From positions 51,300 through 115,299 of the forward strand of contig WRAH01000005.1 of assembly GCA_009780315.1 (NCBI GenBank): a stretch of DNA of 64,000 nucleotides, read 5' to 3'. The notes under the pieces were generated by a model. The model saw only the letters and a program-made list of their open reading frames with translations, made no database searches and was not told where the DNA came from. Shown in pieces: positions 1-8,942 of this stretch (within the stretch, counting starts at the first letter, position 1; every line of letters starts with the position of its first letter). The stretch comes from Defluviitaleaceae bacterium (GTDB taxonomy: Bacteria; Bacillota; Clostridia; Lachnospirales; WQUN01). The position numbers and the translations under genes are program-made.

Positions 1-799
1 AGTCATAAGGCCCACTGGAATCCTTTGCACAAATTGAGACATCATACTCTGTACACGTTAAATCATCACCAATACATCCCATATCAACTGCTAAAAATTC
101 ATCTATTTTACATGGCAAATGACTAAGCCCATGCCCTACTTCCTCATAGGTTGAGAAGACGACACAAATATTATGCTCTGGTGTTATATTGTTATCTTTT
201 AAATATTTGAGCAAAGCAAGAATGATTGCCACAGATAATTTATCATCCAAAAATCTACTCTTGATAAAACCTGTATCGGTTATCATTGCCTTTGGGTCGT
301 AGCATATAAAATCACCAGGTAAGATTCCAAGTTCTTTTACGTCATCCTCACTTTTTACCTCTTCATCTAATTTTACATGCATATTTTTTGCATTACGTTC
401 CAATTCAGACGCATCATCATATACATGAGAGGAAGGCGAGTTTGACAAGATAGTACCAGTAAACACCCTACCCCATCGGGTATAAATTTTGCAATATTCC
501 CCATCTAACGTAGGCATTATCGCGCCTCCGACTTGTGAAAAACTTAAAGTGCCATCGCTCTTATAACCTCGCACCACTAACCCTAGTGTATCCACATGTG
601 CAGATATACCCACAGTTTTGCTACTTTTGCCTGTTACATTTACAACCAAATTACCTTTGTTTGTTAAATAATTTTCAAATCCCATATCAGATACATAGGA
701 TTGAAGCTTGTCTACAACTTTCGCCGTATAGCCTGACGGGCTGTCGATAGACAAAATTTTAAGCAAAGTTTCTTTGAAATACCCATTGGGAAAGTTCAT
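1..799 (-). CDS. M42 family metallo-aminopeptidase (partial; C-terminus beyond window)
   Basis: Read on the minus strand, an open frame starts at ATG 799-797 and stays open to the window edge, giving about 266 residues and no stop. GGAGG lies 8 nt upstream of the ATG, which fixes the start. The translation carries the M42 landmarks in order: SPSGY near the N-terminus, the metal-ligand motif HVDTLG, a DDA segment that may be the inserted PDZ-like domain, RFLDDK (second metal ligand), the catalytic EEVGHG and a late AVDMG. M42 enzymes are cobalt- or zinc-dependent, self-compartmentalising cytosolic aminopeptidases (PepA/FrvX/YsdC type) that degrade peptides; substrate preference cannot be read here. 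It is divergent from the dGTPase-like gene. The missing part is the last 70 or so residues. Confidence 0.9.
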   Translation of the reverse strand, partial: MNFPNGYFKETLLKILSIDSPSGYTAKVVDKLQSYVSDMGFENYLTNKGNLVVNVTGKSSKTVGISAHVDTLGLVVRGYKSDGTLSFSQVGGAIMPTLDGEYCKIYTRWGRVFTGTILSNSPSSHVYDDASELERNAKNMHVKLDEEVKSEDDVKELGILPGDFICYDPKAMITDTGFIKSRFLDDKLSVAIILALLKYLKDNNITPEHNICVVFSTYEEVGHGLSHLPCKIDEFLAVDMGCIGDDLTCTEYDVSICAKDSSGPYD

Positions 800-872
800 G
801 GTTAATACCTCCAAAAGAATTTATCTACCCTATTCTACCATAAACTATTTTGACAAGAAATACCCTAAGAAA

Positions 873-900
873 TTGACAACATGCACAAATGATTTATAAT
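873..900 (+). promoter_or_regulatory. Sigma-A-type promoter for the dGTPase-like gene
   Basis: A consensus -35 TTGACA (873-878) and a consensus -10 TATAAT (895-900) are separated by 16 nt. The -10 sits 45 nt upstream of the ATG at 945, and AAAGGAGG lies just before that ATG. Seen directly in the sequence; activity is inferred. Confidence 0.75.
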
Positions 901-944
901 TTTCTATAGGCAAGCTGTAATCAGCGATTAAAGGAGGCTTTGCC

Positions 945-1958
945 ATGACAATAAGAGAGAAAAGAGAACGATGGGAACGCGAATGTTTAAGTTCGATGGC
1001 AACCAAAAGCGCAGATACTCAAGGGCGTAAACATTCTTCAAAATATTGTGATATCCGCACAGAATTTCAAAGAGATAGAGACAGAATTACCCACTCCAAA
1101 GCTTTTAGGCGGTTGATGCACAAGACACAAGTATTTATTTCTCCTGAAGGCGACCACTATCGCACACGGTTAACGCATACAATGGAAGTTGCTCAAATTG
1201 CCCGTACAATATCGAGCGCGCTTTCATTGAATGAAGATTTAACTGAAGCAATTGCACTTGGACATGACTTAGGACATACACCTTTTGGTCATACAGGTGA
1301 AGACGCGCTCAATCATATTTTGCCTGATGGATTTCGCCACAATGAACAAAGTGTTCGTGTAGTGGAGCTGCTGGAAAATGACGGTGCAGGATTAAATCTG
1401 ACCTTTGAAGTCATTGATGGGATACTCAATCACAGGACATCTTGTAAGCCTGCAACTTTTGAGGGGCAGGTTGTACAAATTTCTGATAAAATTGCTTATA
1501 TGAACCATGATGTGGACGATGCAGTACGGGCAGGGATTCTTAACCCAGCAGATTTGCCAGAATCTGCGTTTAAAATACTTGGCGCAACGCCATCCATCCG
1601 TATAGATTTTCTTGTGCATAATCTGGTTGAATATACTCAAGCAAATCCTAGAAAAATCGCGCTTTCTCCTGATATTACAAAGGTAATGGGTGAACTGCGC
1701 AGCTATATGTTTAAAAATGTATATGTACATCAACTTCACTCAAAAGAGCGGAGTAAAATTGATAAAATGATTCACTTGTTGTTTGAGCATTACATGGAAT
1801 ATCCAAATAAGCTTCCCAAGGAATTGCAAGCGCGTATGAGTGAATCTCCTGCATTTACTGTAGCAGACTATATTGCTGGCATGACTGACCGCTTTGCACT
1901 AAAACAATTCAGCGAAATTTTCATGCCAAATCCATGGGCTGTAGCGAAACAGTCATAG
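945..1958 (+). CDS. dgt: dGTPase-like HD-domain deoxynucleoside triphosphate triphosphohydrolase
   Basis: A 337-residue cytosolic protein of the deoxyguanosinetriphosphate triphosphohydrolase-like family. These enzymes hydrolyse a dNTP to the deoxynucleoside and tripolyphosphate. The HD-superfamily metal ligands are visible: His78 in RLTHTMEV, the His107-Asp108 pair and the following His111/His116 in GHDLGHTPFGH, with RHNEQSVRV after them. The N-terminal stretch around residues 45-62 (RITHSKAFRRLMHKTQVF) is typical of the family. The length fits the short Firmicutes type, which lacks extra C-terminal domains. AAAGGAGG precedes the ATG and a consensus promoter lies upstream. It is apparently monocistronic and converges on the DUF2284 gene with only 5 nt between stops. 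The nucleotide preferred is not predictable. Confidence 0.9.
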   Translation: MTIREKRERWERECLSSMATKSADTQGRKHSSKYCDIRTEFQRDRDRITHSKAFRRLMHKTQVFISPEGDHYRTRLTHTMEVAQIARTISSALSLNEDLTEAIALGHDLGHTPFGHTGEDALNHILPDGFRHNEQSVRVVELLENDGAGLNLTFEVIDGILNHRTSCKPATFEGQVVQISDKIAYMNHDVDDAVRAGILNPADLPESAFKILGATPSIRIDFLVHNLVEYTQANPRKIALSPDITKVMGELRSYMFKNVYVHQLHSKERSKIDKMIHLLFEHYMEYPNKLPKELQARMSESPAFTVADYIAGMTDRFALKQFSEIFMPNPWAVAKQS

Positions 1959-1963
1959 AATTA

Positions 1964-2509
1964 TCATTCAATGAATACTGCTGAATACCAGTTGACCTCA
2001 TCATCAATGGTTTTAGCAACGGATAATGGAAGTTTTAGTTGGTTTACTGTTTTAAACACATCAATACCAACTGAATGAAAAGCCGGTCTTGCCTTTGCTG
2101 GTAAGCGACATGCTTTGTCTTGTACTTTTGAGCATTCCTTGCATAATGCGCAGTCACTCAGCGAAAAAGCAAAATGAAATCCATCTAAAAAGCAAGCCCG
2201 TTCTATTTCGTAAGAAATGTGCTGGCTGGCTTTTTTTTCATTGCTCCCTATAATGATACCGCCTGTGTAATAGGAGAAAACATCTTTATACTGTTCCATG
2301 GTCAGTGGTGAGCGTTGATTAGGGCATGTGTGACTTTTTCCGTAATCTGCACAGCCGAAAATACACTTCAAAATAACACGTGGGTCAAAAACAATATCTG
2401 AGATGTTAAATGAAACTGCATTCTTTGCGCCCATTTCTTTTGCTTGAGTAATATATTTTTCAAAATTCATTTTTGACATACCTTTTTCTAAATTATTTTC
2501 AAAATTCAT
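1964..2509 (-). CDS. DUF2284 cysteine-rich putative metal-binding protein
   Basis: A 181-residue protein matching the DUF2284 'predicted metal-binding' pattern. It has CIFGCADYGKSHTCPN near residues 50-65 and a later cysteine cluster CALCKECSKVQDKACRLPAKARP, both expected to hold Fe-S or zinc. Its function is unknown. The 5' end is odd: the first codons (MNFEN) recur 14 codons later as MNFEK, from a near-identical DNA repeat, so the true start could be the ATG at 2509 (GGGAAGGGAAG upstream), the internal MSK or the second MNFEK copy. I keep the longest. It is divergent from the esterase gene and convergent with the dGTPase gene. Confidence 0.8.
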   Translation of the reverse strand: MNFENNLEKGMSKMNFEKYITQAKEMGAKNAVSFNISDIVFDPRVILKCIFGCADYGKSHTCPNQRSPLTMEQYKDVFSYYTGGIIIGSNEKKASQHISYEIERACFLDGFHFAFSLSDCALCKECSKVQDKACRLPAKARPAFHSVGIDVFKTVNQLKLPLSVAKTIDDEVNWYSAVFIE

Positions 2510-2586
2510 TTTAAAAACTTCCCTTCCCTATGTATTTGTCGTATGATATCATCTATAAGGACAAATTCCAAGGGAGGATTTAATAT

Positions 2587-3357
2587 ATGGCACATATTTC
2601 TGCGCGTATTTTTGCGGCATCTTTGGGACATAGCACTTCTATTGAAGTCATTATTCCGAATAATCCGCTTGCCCCTAAACCAGTTGAAAAGGTATTGTAT
2701 CTGCTTCATGGATTAGGTCAAGATTGTACAGCATGGGGACGGTACACGAATATTGAAGCACTTGCCGAAAAATATAATTATGCAGTCATTATGCCTGAGG
2801 TTCATCGCAGTTTTTATGCAAACATGGTTTATGGCAGTGATTATTTTGACTATGTCGCATTCGAGCTTCCTAAAATTTGCGAGCAATTATTTCAAATAAA
2901 CCATGTACGTGAAAAAACATTTGCAGCAGGACTTTCTATGGGAGGATACGGCGCATTACGCTGTGGACTTACGCGTCCTGAATTTTATGGTGCATGTGCT
3001 GGATTCTCTGGTTCAGTAGAACCGCAAGCTAGAGTTGAAGCGTTAGAACAATTTGGTATGGGTAAACAAATCGTGGGCATTTTGGGGCAATCGCTCGCCT
3101 ATCCTGATGAAGCAAATCTGTATAAATTAGCAAGCAAAGTTGCATTCCTTCCTGAGATTGAAAAGCCAAAGGTATTGATAACCTGTGGTGACAAAGATTA
3201 TTTATTAGAGGATAATCGTCGTTTGGACGCGCATATGAAAAAACTTTCTATTCCATACAAATATATGGAGTGGGCAGGAGAACATGATTTTAAATTTTGG
3301 CAGGAATCACTGTCAGTAATGTTTGAATACTTTGAAGAGATAGAAGGAGTATATTAA
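2587..3357 (+). CDS. Esterase of the EstA/esterase-D family (alpha/beta hydrolase)
   Basis: A 256-residue alpha/beta hydrolase with no signal peptide. The oxyanion-hole motif HGLG is near residue 41 and the nucleophile elbow GLSMGG holds Ser117. A CGDKD segment (acid) and an AGEHDF segment (histidine) follow toward the C-terminus in the right order for the triad. The family includes tributyrin esterase, acetylxylan-type deacetylases and S-formylglutathione hydrolase. AGGGAGG precedes the ATG. It is directly followed (0 nt) by the glucuronate isomerase gene, so deacetylation of plant-derived oligosaccharides is a plausible role, but that is inference from position only. Confidence 0.85.
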   Translation: MAHISARIFAASLGHSTSIEVIIPNNPLAPKPVEKVLYLLHGLGQDCTAWGRYTNIEALAEKYNYAVIMPEVHRSFYANMVYGSDYFDYVAFELPKICEQLFQINHVREKTFAAGLSMGGYGALRCGLTRPEFYGACAGFSGSVEPQARVEALEQFGMGKQIVGILGQSLAYPDEANLYKLASKVAFLPEIEKPKVLITCGDKDYLLEDNRRLDAHMKKLSIPYKYMEWAGEHDFKFWQESLSVMFEYFEEIEGVY

Positions 3358-4764
3358 ATGAGAACTTTTATGGATGAAAATTTTTTACTACACGACGGCA
3401 CAGCGGTTGATTTATACAATGGGATAAAAGATTTACCCATCATAGACTATCACTGTCACCTTGACCCTAAAGCTATTGCGGAAAACGCACGTTTTCGTAG
3501 TATTACAGAACTGTGGCTTGGGGGCGACCATTACAAATGGCGGTTAATGCGTCACAATGGTGTTCCAGAATCACATATTACAGGTGACGCACCAGACCAT
3601 GAAAAATTTGCGGCGTTTTGCGCTACCATGGAAGATGCTATTGGTAATCCTGTGTTTCACTGGGCACACTTAGAACTAAAAAAATACTTTGGTTATGAAG
3701 GAAATATTACTGCTGAAAATGCAGCGGAAATTTATGCATTATGTAATTCCCAAATTGAACGGGAGGATTTTAACGTACACAGTACATTAAAAGCTTGTCG
3801 TGTAGAATGGCTTGCCACTACAGATGACCCGGCGGATGATTTGCAATATCATAAGCAAATTAAAAATGCCAACGCTTTGGGTGTACCCAAAGTGCTACCT
3901 ACATGGCGGCCATCACAAGCATTAGAAGTTGAAAAGCCTACCTACTCTGCTTATATAATAAAACTGGGTAAAATTGCAGGTGTCACCATCACCGATTGGG
4001 ATAGTCTACGCACTGCCCTTACAAACCGCTTAGATTTTTTTGTGGAAATGGGATGTAAACTTTCCGACCATAGCTTAGAACCACCAGTATTTGACGCTAC
4101 AGCAACAGATGACGATGCCGCAAATACAATGAAAAAAGCATTGAATGGTGAGACGCTATCAAGTAAAGAAATCATAGCATATAAAACCCGCCTTCTCTCT
4201 TGGCTTGGTGGTGAATATTACAAACGTGATTGGGTCATGCAGTTGCACATGCTTGTACAGCGTAATAATAACACGCGTATGTTTAAATTACTTGGCCCCG
4301 ATACGGGTTATGATGTGATTGCAGATGAAAGTTTTTCCCAAGCTTTAGCACGTATTCTTGACGATATGGAAAGTCGTGATGCCTTGCCCAAAACTGTTTT
4401 GTATTCATTGAATCCAAATTCAGACGATTTGCTGGCAACTATGATTGGTAATTTTGCAGGACGCGGCATTCGTGGACGTATGCAATGGGGTTGCCCATGG
4501 TGGTTTAATGATAATAAAACAGGTATGCAAAAACATCTTACAACCCTTGCAAATCATGGGATGATTTCAACATTTATTGGAATGCTTACAGATTCCCGCA
4601 GTTTTCTTTCATATCCACGGCATGAGTATTTTCGCCGAATCCTTGCTCAACAACTTGGTGAATGGGTTGAAAATGGTGAATATCCACGAAACATGAGCCG
4701 CCTGCATAAAATTGCTGGTGACATTGCTTACTACAATGTAAAAAATTTCTTTCAAGATAAATAG
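3358..4764 (+). CDS. uxaC: Glucuronate isomerase
   Basis: A 468-residue protein of standard UxaC length. UxaC interconverts D-glucuronate and D-fructuronate (or D-galacturonate and tagaturonate), the first step of hexuronate catabolism in the cytosol. It starts with the family's FMDENFLL and carries the metal-binding HCHLDP near residue 33, the internal [12 protein letters not shown] segment and a C-terminal [19 protein letters not shown] block. The ATG follows directly on the esterase stop, suggesting translational coupling. No uxaB, uxuA or kdg gene is in the window, so the rest of the pathway must lie elsewhere. Confidence 0.95.
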   Translation: MRTFMDENFLLHDGTAVDLYNGIKDLPIIDYHCHLDPKAIAENARFRSITELWLGGDHYKWRLMRHNGVPESHITGDAPDHEKFAAFCATMEDAIGNPVFHWAHLELKKYFGYEGNITAENAAEIYALCNSQIEREDFNVHSTLKACRVEWLATTDDPADDLQYHKQIKNANALGVPKVLPTWRPSQALEVEKPTYSAYIIKLGKIAGVTITDWDSLRTALTNRLDFFVEMGCKLSDHSLEPPVFDATATDDDAANTMKKALNGETLSSKEIIAYKTRLLSWLGGEYYKRDWVMQLHMLVQRNNNTRMFKLLGPDTGYDVIADESFSQALARILDDMESRDALPKTVLYSLNPNSDDLLATMIGNFAGRGIRGRMQWGCPWWFNDNKTGMQKHLTTLANHGMISTFIGMLTDSRSFLSYPRHEYFRRILAQQLGEWVENGEYPRNMSRLHKIAGDIAYYNVKNFFQDK

Positions 4765-4781
4765 AATGCAGAGGTTTTAAT

Positions 4782-5537
4782 ATGGAAATAAATATGGTTT
4801 CATGGAATGTAAATGGTCTTCGTGCGTGTATGGGCAAGGGGTTTATGGATTTTTTATCTAACAATGATTTTGACCTTGTAGGTTTGCAGGAAACAAAAAT
4901 GCAGCCTGACCAAGCAGATTTTAGCTTCTCAGGATACCATGTTTATTGGAATTCTGCTGAGAAAAAAGGATATTCAGGCACTTTAGTGCTTTCTAAGCAA
5001 GAGCCTATTCGTGTGAAGTATGATATGGGTATTGAAGAACACGACCGCGAAGGACGAATAATTGCACTGGAATTTGAACATTTCCACTATATCACTGTGT
5101 ATACACCAAATTCTCAAAGAGGACTCACACGGTTGGATTACAGAATGCGTTGGGAAGATGATTTTAAATCATATCTCAATGCTTTCAAAAAACCTGTAGT
5201 GGTATGTGGTGATTTGAATGTGGCACATAAAGAAATTGACTTAAAAAACCCAAAGTCTAACGTAAAAAATGCAGGGTTTACCCCTGAAGAACGCGCAAAA
5301 ATGACGGATTTATTGGCAGATGGTTATACAGATACTTTCCGTTATCTTTATCCTGATAAAACGGACGCATACTCTTGGTGGTCATATATGGGACAATCAA
5401 GGCAAAGAAATGTTGGATGGCGTATTGATTATTTTTTAGTATCCGATGCTTTAAAAACTACAATTCGTGAAGCTACAATCAGCCCAGATGTTCACGGGTC
5501 AGACCATTGCCCTGTAGGACTCATATTGGATGTTTAA
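4782..5537 (+). CDS. xth: Exodeoxyribonuclease III / AP endonuclease
   Basis: A 251-residue protein of the exonuclease III (ExoA/XthA) family, which cleaves abasic sites and removes 3' blocks in base-excision repair. Motifs are complete: WNVNGLR at the N-terminus, LQETK with the metal-binding Glu37, [14 protein letters not shown], the [23 protein letters not shown] segment and the terminal GSDHCPVG with the catalytic Asp-His. It follows uxaC by 17 nt and its stop overlaps the next gene's ATG by one base, so it is probably co-transcribed with unrelated neighbours. Confidence 0.95.
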   Translation: MEINMVSWNVNGLRACMGKGFMDFLSNNDFDLVGLQETKMQPDQADFSFSGYHVYWNSAEKKGYSGTLVLSKQEPIRVKYDMGIEEHDREGRIIALEFEHFHYITVYTPNSQRGLTRLDYRMRWEDDFKSYLNAFKKPVVVCGDLNVAHKEIDLKNPKSNVKNAGFTPEERAKMTDLLADGYTDTFRYLYPDKTDAYSWWSYMGQSRQRNVGWRIDYFLVSDALKTTIREATISPDVHGSDHCPVGLILDV

Positions 5538-7090
5538 TGATGAATACAGTCATTCAATCTCAACCTTATGTGTCGCGAGGCATGGAACAAGCGGGTGGTA
5601 TTGAGCAACCCGCTGTTCCTGTTGAAAAACCTACAAAGCTTCCTGAAACAGTTGCATTAAAACCAGATGTAACGCCAATGCAAACAGAACGGCTAACAGA
5701 GCTTTTACGGGGATATGCAATGAAAGCCACAGAAGAAAATATAAATCTTCTAAAAATTATGCTTGAAAATGGAATCCCTCTTACAAAAGAAAATATTTTA
5801 CAAATGAATCAAGCCATGAAACTTGCAGGGTCGCAAGATAATGCACTATTTATGATGGAAAACAATATGCGCCTAACACAATCAAATGCTGCACAACTCG
5901 ATGGGTTTGTCAGTGGGCAAACTAAAATAATGGAACAACTAAGCAACTTAATGAAAGCCATCGAACAGTTGCAAGATAAAACTTTAGTCACACAATTGAA
6001 ACAAATGTTGTCCAATGGCGGAGACAATAATATACATCGAGATGTAACACCCTCTAAAGAATCTGTAATAATGCAATCGCAACCACAGTTGCAAATAAAA
6101 GGGGAAGCAGGATATCAAATATCAAAACAGAATGTATCCCCTACCCTAAACACGCCACCAAGTATACCACCAACGGCACAATCAACAATGCAAATCACAG
6201 TAACGATGGGACCACACCAACCTACTGAGCAAGTAGCTACTCATTTGCAGAGTACAACTCAAGTACTTCCGAATATAGGACAACAAGCCCCGCAATCTCC
6301 AATTCAAACAGAACAAGTCATGCCATCACCACCTCAAACAGAACAGCATACTCAATTTGTACCGCCCCTTGCTGATGTAGGTGAACTTGTAAAACAAACA
6401 CAACCATCATTTCACCCCTCTACAAAGCAATTTTCTGCACAACCGCAAACACCTCCATCACTAACATCCGAACTAAACCAGCCATCCCCTACTCTACCAC
6501 AAGGTCTATTATTTCATTTAGCAGACAGTACGTCAGAAGATATTACTCACTATCTAAATAATTTACGTGAAGCAATGACCCAAATACAACAAACGCTAAG
6601 TAAGCAAGAGTCATCTGAAGATATTACCCGTGTTTTACAAGAAGCACGTGCAGTAGAGACACATATAGACTTTACTACACAAATAAAAAATCAAACTTTC
6701 ATACAGCTACCTATATTTTATAATGGGCAAGAATCTCAAACGGCCTTGCATATTTACAAAGATGCAAAAAAATCATTAAGTAGCAGTTCAGGTTCATCTA
6801 GTGCGTTAATTGCCCTTGAAACTGCTGGAATGGGACATTTTGAAACATATGTACAAAAAAATGTCCGCTCTGTCCATTGTCAGTTTAGATTAGAAAGTGA
6901 CAAAATAGTACAAGCGGTTAGAAATAATATCCACAAGTTGGATGCATTATTAAAAAACTTCGATTACGGGCTTGATAGTTTTTCATTTTTGCCCCCTGGT
7001 GACCCTTATACCTTACTTGACAATCCAAAAACCTTTGAAGATTTATCTGATACAAAAATCAGTATCCATCATTTTGATAAGAAAGCCTAA
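5537..7090 (+). CDS. FliK-like flagellar hook-length control protein (putative)
   Basis: The start is taken at the ATG that overlaps the xth stop (TAATG), giving 517 residues; a longer frame from 5507 would overlap xth. The protein has three parts. An N-terminal helical region (about 30-170) is rich in Asn, Gln and Leu. A low-complexity Pro/Gln/Thr-rich linker runs from about 170 to 320. A folded C-terminus (about 385-490) contains IQLPIFYNGQ, ALETAGMGHFETYV and a final LDSFSFLPPGD. This architecture and the C-terminal pattern resemble FliK hook-length proteins (Flg_hook domain). No other flagellar gene is nearby, so the role is inferred from architecture alone. Confidence 0.55.
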   Translation: MMNTVIQSQPYVSRGMEQAGGIEQPAVPVEKPTKLPETVALKPDVTPMQTERLTELLRGYAMKATEENINLLKIMLENGIPLTKENILQMNQAMKLAGSQDNALFMMENNMRLTQSNAAQLDGFVSGQTKIMEQLSNLMKAIEQLQDKTLVTQLKQMLSNGGDNNIHRDVTPSKESVIMQSQPQLQIKGEAGYQISKQNVSPTLNTPPSIPPTAQSTMQITVTMGPHQPTEQVATHLQSTTQVLPNIGQQAPQSPIQTEQVMPSPPQTEQHTQFVPPLADVGELVKQTQPSFHPSTKQFSAQPQTPPSLTSELNQPSPTLPQGLLFHLADSTSEDITHYLNNLREAMTQIQQTLSKQESSEDITRVLQEARAVETHIDFTTQIKNQTFIQLPIFYNGQESQTALHIYKDAKKSLSSSSGSSSALIALETAGMGHFETYVQKNVRSVHCQFRLESDKIVQAVRNNIHKLDALLKNFDYGLDSFSFLPPGDPYTLLDNPKTFEDLSDTKISIHHFDKKA

Positions 7091-7104
7091 GCTAGGAGTA
7101 TAAC

Positions 7105-8847
7105 ATGCTAAAACTTGCACAGTATTTAAAACCATTTTGGTTAGGGCTTATGTTGATAGTCTTATTGCTTCTAGGACAAGCCCTAGCCGAACTATACTTA
7201 CCGACACTGATGTCGGATATCGTAGAAGACGGAATCATTTATGCTTATGTAACAGAAACTCCGCGAACAGAATTTATTTTACAAACCGGAGGCTTAATGT
7301 TGTTTATTGCATTTTTGGCAGGGTCTGCTTCCCTTACTGCAGCATATATTTCACCACGTATTGCCGCAGGCATGGCACGAAACCTCCGCCGTGATTTATT
7401 TACAAAGGTAGAAAGTTTTTCTCAAGCTGAATTTGATAAGTTCTCTTCTGCATCACTTATTACCCGATGTACAAATGATGTTGCACAGGTACAAGGCCTT
7501 GCTAATATTTTTGCACGAACCCTGCTTTATGCACCAATTATGGCAATTGGCGGAATAACAATGGCACTCACACGTTCGGTTAGTATGGCTTGGATTATTG
7601 TATTGGCAGTCATTATCCTTCTTGGACTAGTACTTATTATTGTAAATATTGTCATGCCGAAATTTAAAATTGTACAAACGATGGTGGATGCATTGAATAA
7701 AGTTTCCCGGGAAATTTTACATGGACTTATGGTCATTCGTGCATTTGGCACACAAAGTCATGAGAAAATTCGTTTTGAAAAATCCAACGCAGACCTACGC
7801 GACCTTGGTTTATTTATTGCACGTGTAATGTCAGTTGTTGGCCCAGCAATTACTTTTATCATGGGTGGAACACAAATTCTTGTCATATGGGTTGGTGCTC
7901 ATCAAGTGGCTAATGGTAACTTACCCATTGGCGATATGATGGCGTTTATGCAATATGCTATGCAGGTCATTATTGCGTTTATGATGATTTCAATGGTGTT
8001 GGTTATGGTTCCAAGAGCACAAGTTTCTGCTGCCCGTATATCTGAAGTTTTGCATACAGAATTAACTATCAAAGACCCGCCAAATCCTGAATATTTCACA
8101 GAAACCAGTGTAAATAAGGGGCAAGTTGTATTTAATGATGTGTCGTTTAATTACCCTGGTGCAGAAGCTAGTGTTATTGAAAATATTAGCTTTACAGCAC
8201 AATCTGGACAAACCACTGCAATTATTGGCGCAACAGGCTCAGGAAAATCCACTCTTGCGTTGCTTTTACAGCGTTTCTATGATGTAAGTCAAGGTAAAAT
8301 TACCATTGATGGCTTGGATATTCGCAATGTTCGTCAGGCTGATTTACGTAAAAAAATCGGTTTTGTTCCACAAAAAGGACAATTGATTTCAGGTACAATT
8401 GCTTCAAATATTCGCTATGGCAGACCGAATACTACAGATGAGGAAATGAAAGCGATTGCAACTATTGCCCAAGCAATAGATTTTATCCATGATAAAGAAG
8501 ACCAGTTTGAATCTGAAATTGCCCAAGGCGGAACAAATGTATCTGGTGGACAGCGTCAACGGCTTTCTATTGCACGCGCCCTTGCAAAAAAGCCAGAAAT
8601 CATTGTATTTGATGATAGCTTTTCTGCATTAGACTTTCAAACAGATGCAAAGCTTCGTAAAGCATTAAAAGAACACATTGGCAATGCTACGGTTATTGTC
8701 ATTGCCCAACGTGTAGGTACAATTATTAACGCTGAACAGATTTTAGTGATTGATGAAGGTAAAATTGTTGGGCGCGGTACACATGAAACTTTGTTAAAAT
8801 CTTGCCCAGCGTACCATGAAATAGCATCAAGTCAGGGGGTAGTATGA
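7105..8847 (+). CDS. ABC exporter, permease-ATPase half (degenerate-site subunit)
   Basis: A 580-residue half-transporter: six membrane helices in residues 1-320 (ABC_membrane domain), then an ATPase domain with Walker A GATGSGKST, Q-loop PQKG, signature VSGGQ and Walker B IIVFDD. The residue after the Walker B Asp is Asp, not the catalytic Glu. That is the hallmark of the inactive-site partner in heterodimeric exporters such as TM287/288 or BmrCD. The partner is encoded downstream (8939-10777) and has the complementary unusual signature. The substrate is unknown; such pairs export drugs, lipids or peptides. It starts 14 nt after the FliK-like gene. Confidence 0.9.
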   Translation: MLKLAQYLKPFWLGLMLIVLLLLGQALAELYLPTLMSDIVEDGIIYAYVTETPRTEFILQTGGLMLFIAFLAGSASLTAAYISPRIAAGMARNLRRDLFTKVESFSQAEFDKFSSASLITRCTNDVAQVQGLANIFARTLLYAPIMAIGGITMALTRSVSMAWIIVLAVIILLGLVLIIVNIVMPKFKIVQTMVDALNKVSREILHGLMVIRAFGTQSHEKIRFEKSNADLRDLGLFIARVMSVVGPAITFIMGGTQILVIWVGAHQVANGNLPIGDMMAFMQYAMQVIIAFMMISMVLVMVPRAQVSAARISEVLHTELTIKDPPNPEYFTETSVNKGQVVFNDVSFNYPGAEASVIENISFTAQSGQTTAIIGATGSGKSTLALLLQRFYDVSQGKITIDGLDIRNVRQADLRKKIGFVPQKGQLISGTIASNIRYGRPNTTDEEMKAIATIAQAIDFIHDKEDQFESEIAQGGTNVSGGQRQRLSIARALAKKPEIIVFDDSFSALDFQTDAKLRKALKEHIGNATVIVIAQRVGTIINAEQILVIDEGKIVGRGTHETLLKSCPAYHEIASSQGVV

Positions 8848-8942
8848 TGACAACAATATATTTTGTTCGTCATGCCATATATCCTTTAAATAAAAAAGGA
8901 CTTACAGATGTTAGAATGACGATTGAGGAGGTGATAGTGTGA
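8844..8942 (+). pseudogene. Histidine-phosphatase (phosphoglycerate-mutase family) remnant
   Basis: A 32-codon frame overlaps the upstream ABC stop (ATGA) and ends across the GTG start of the next ABC gene. It begins MMTTIYFVRHA, the classic N-terminus of a histidine phosphatase with the RHA phospho-acceptor motif. It then jumps to KKGLTDVR, which resembles the LTEKGLKDR block normally found about 25 residues in, and ends at once. I read it as a gene eroded to its first few dozen codons by internal deletions. It now supplies the ribosome binding site (GGAGGTGA) for the following gene. It is too short to fold as an enzyme; a functional leader peptide is the alternative. Confidence 0.6.

Noticed and set aside
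5507..5536. Longer N-terminus for the FliK-like protein starting at 5507
   Set aside because: It would overlap the conserved end of exonuclease III; the TAATG start at 5537 is the natural one.
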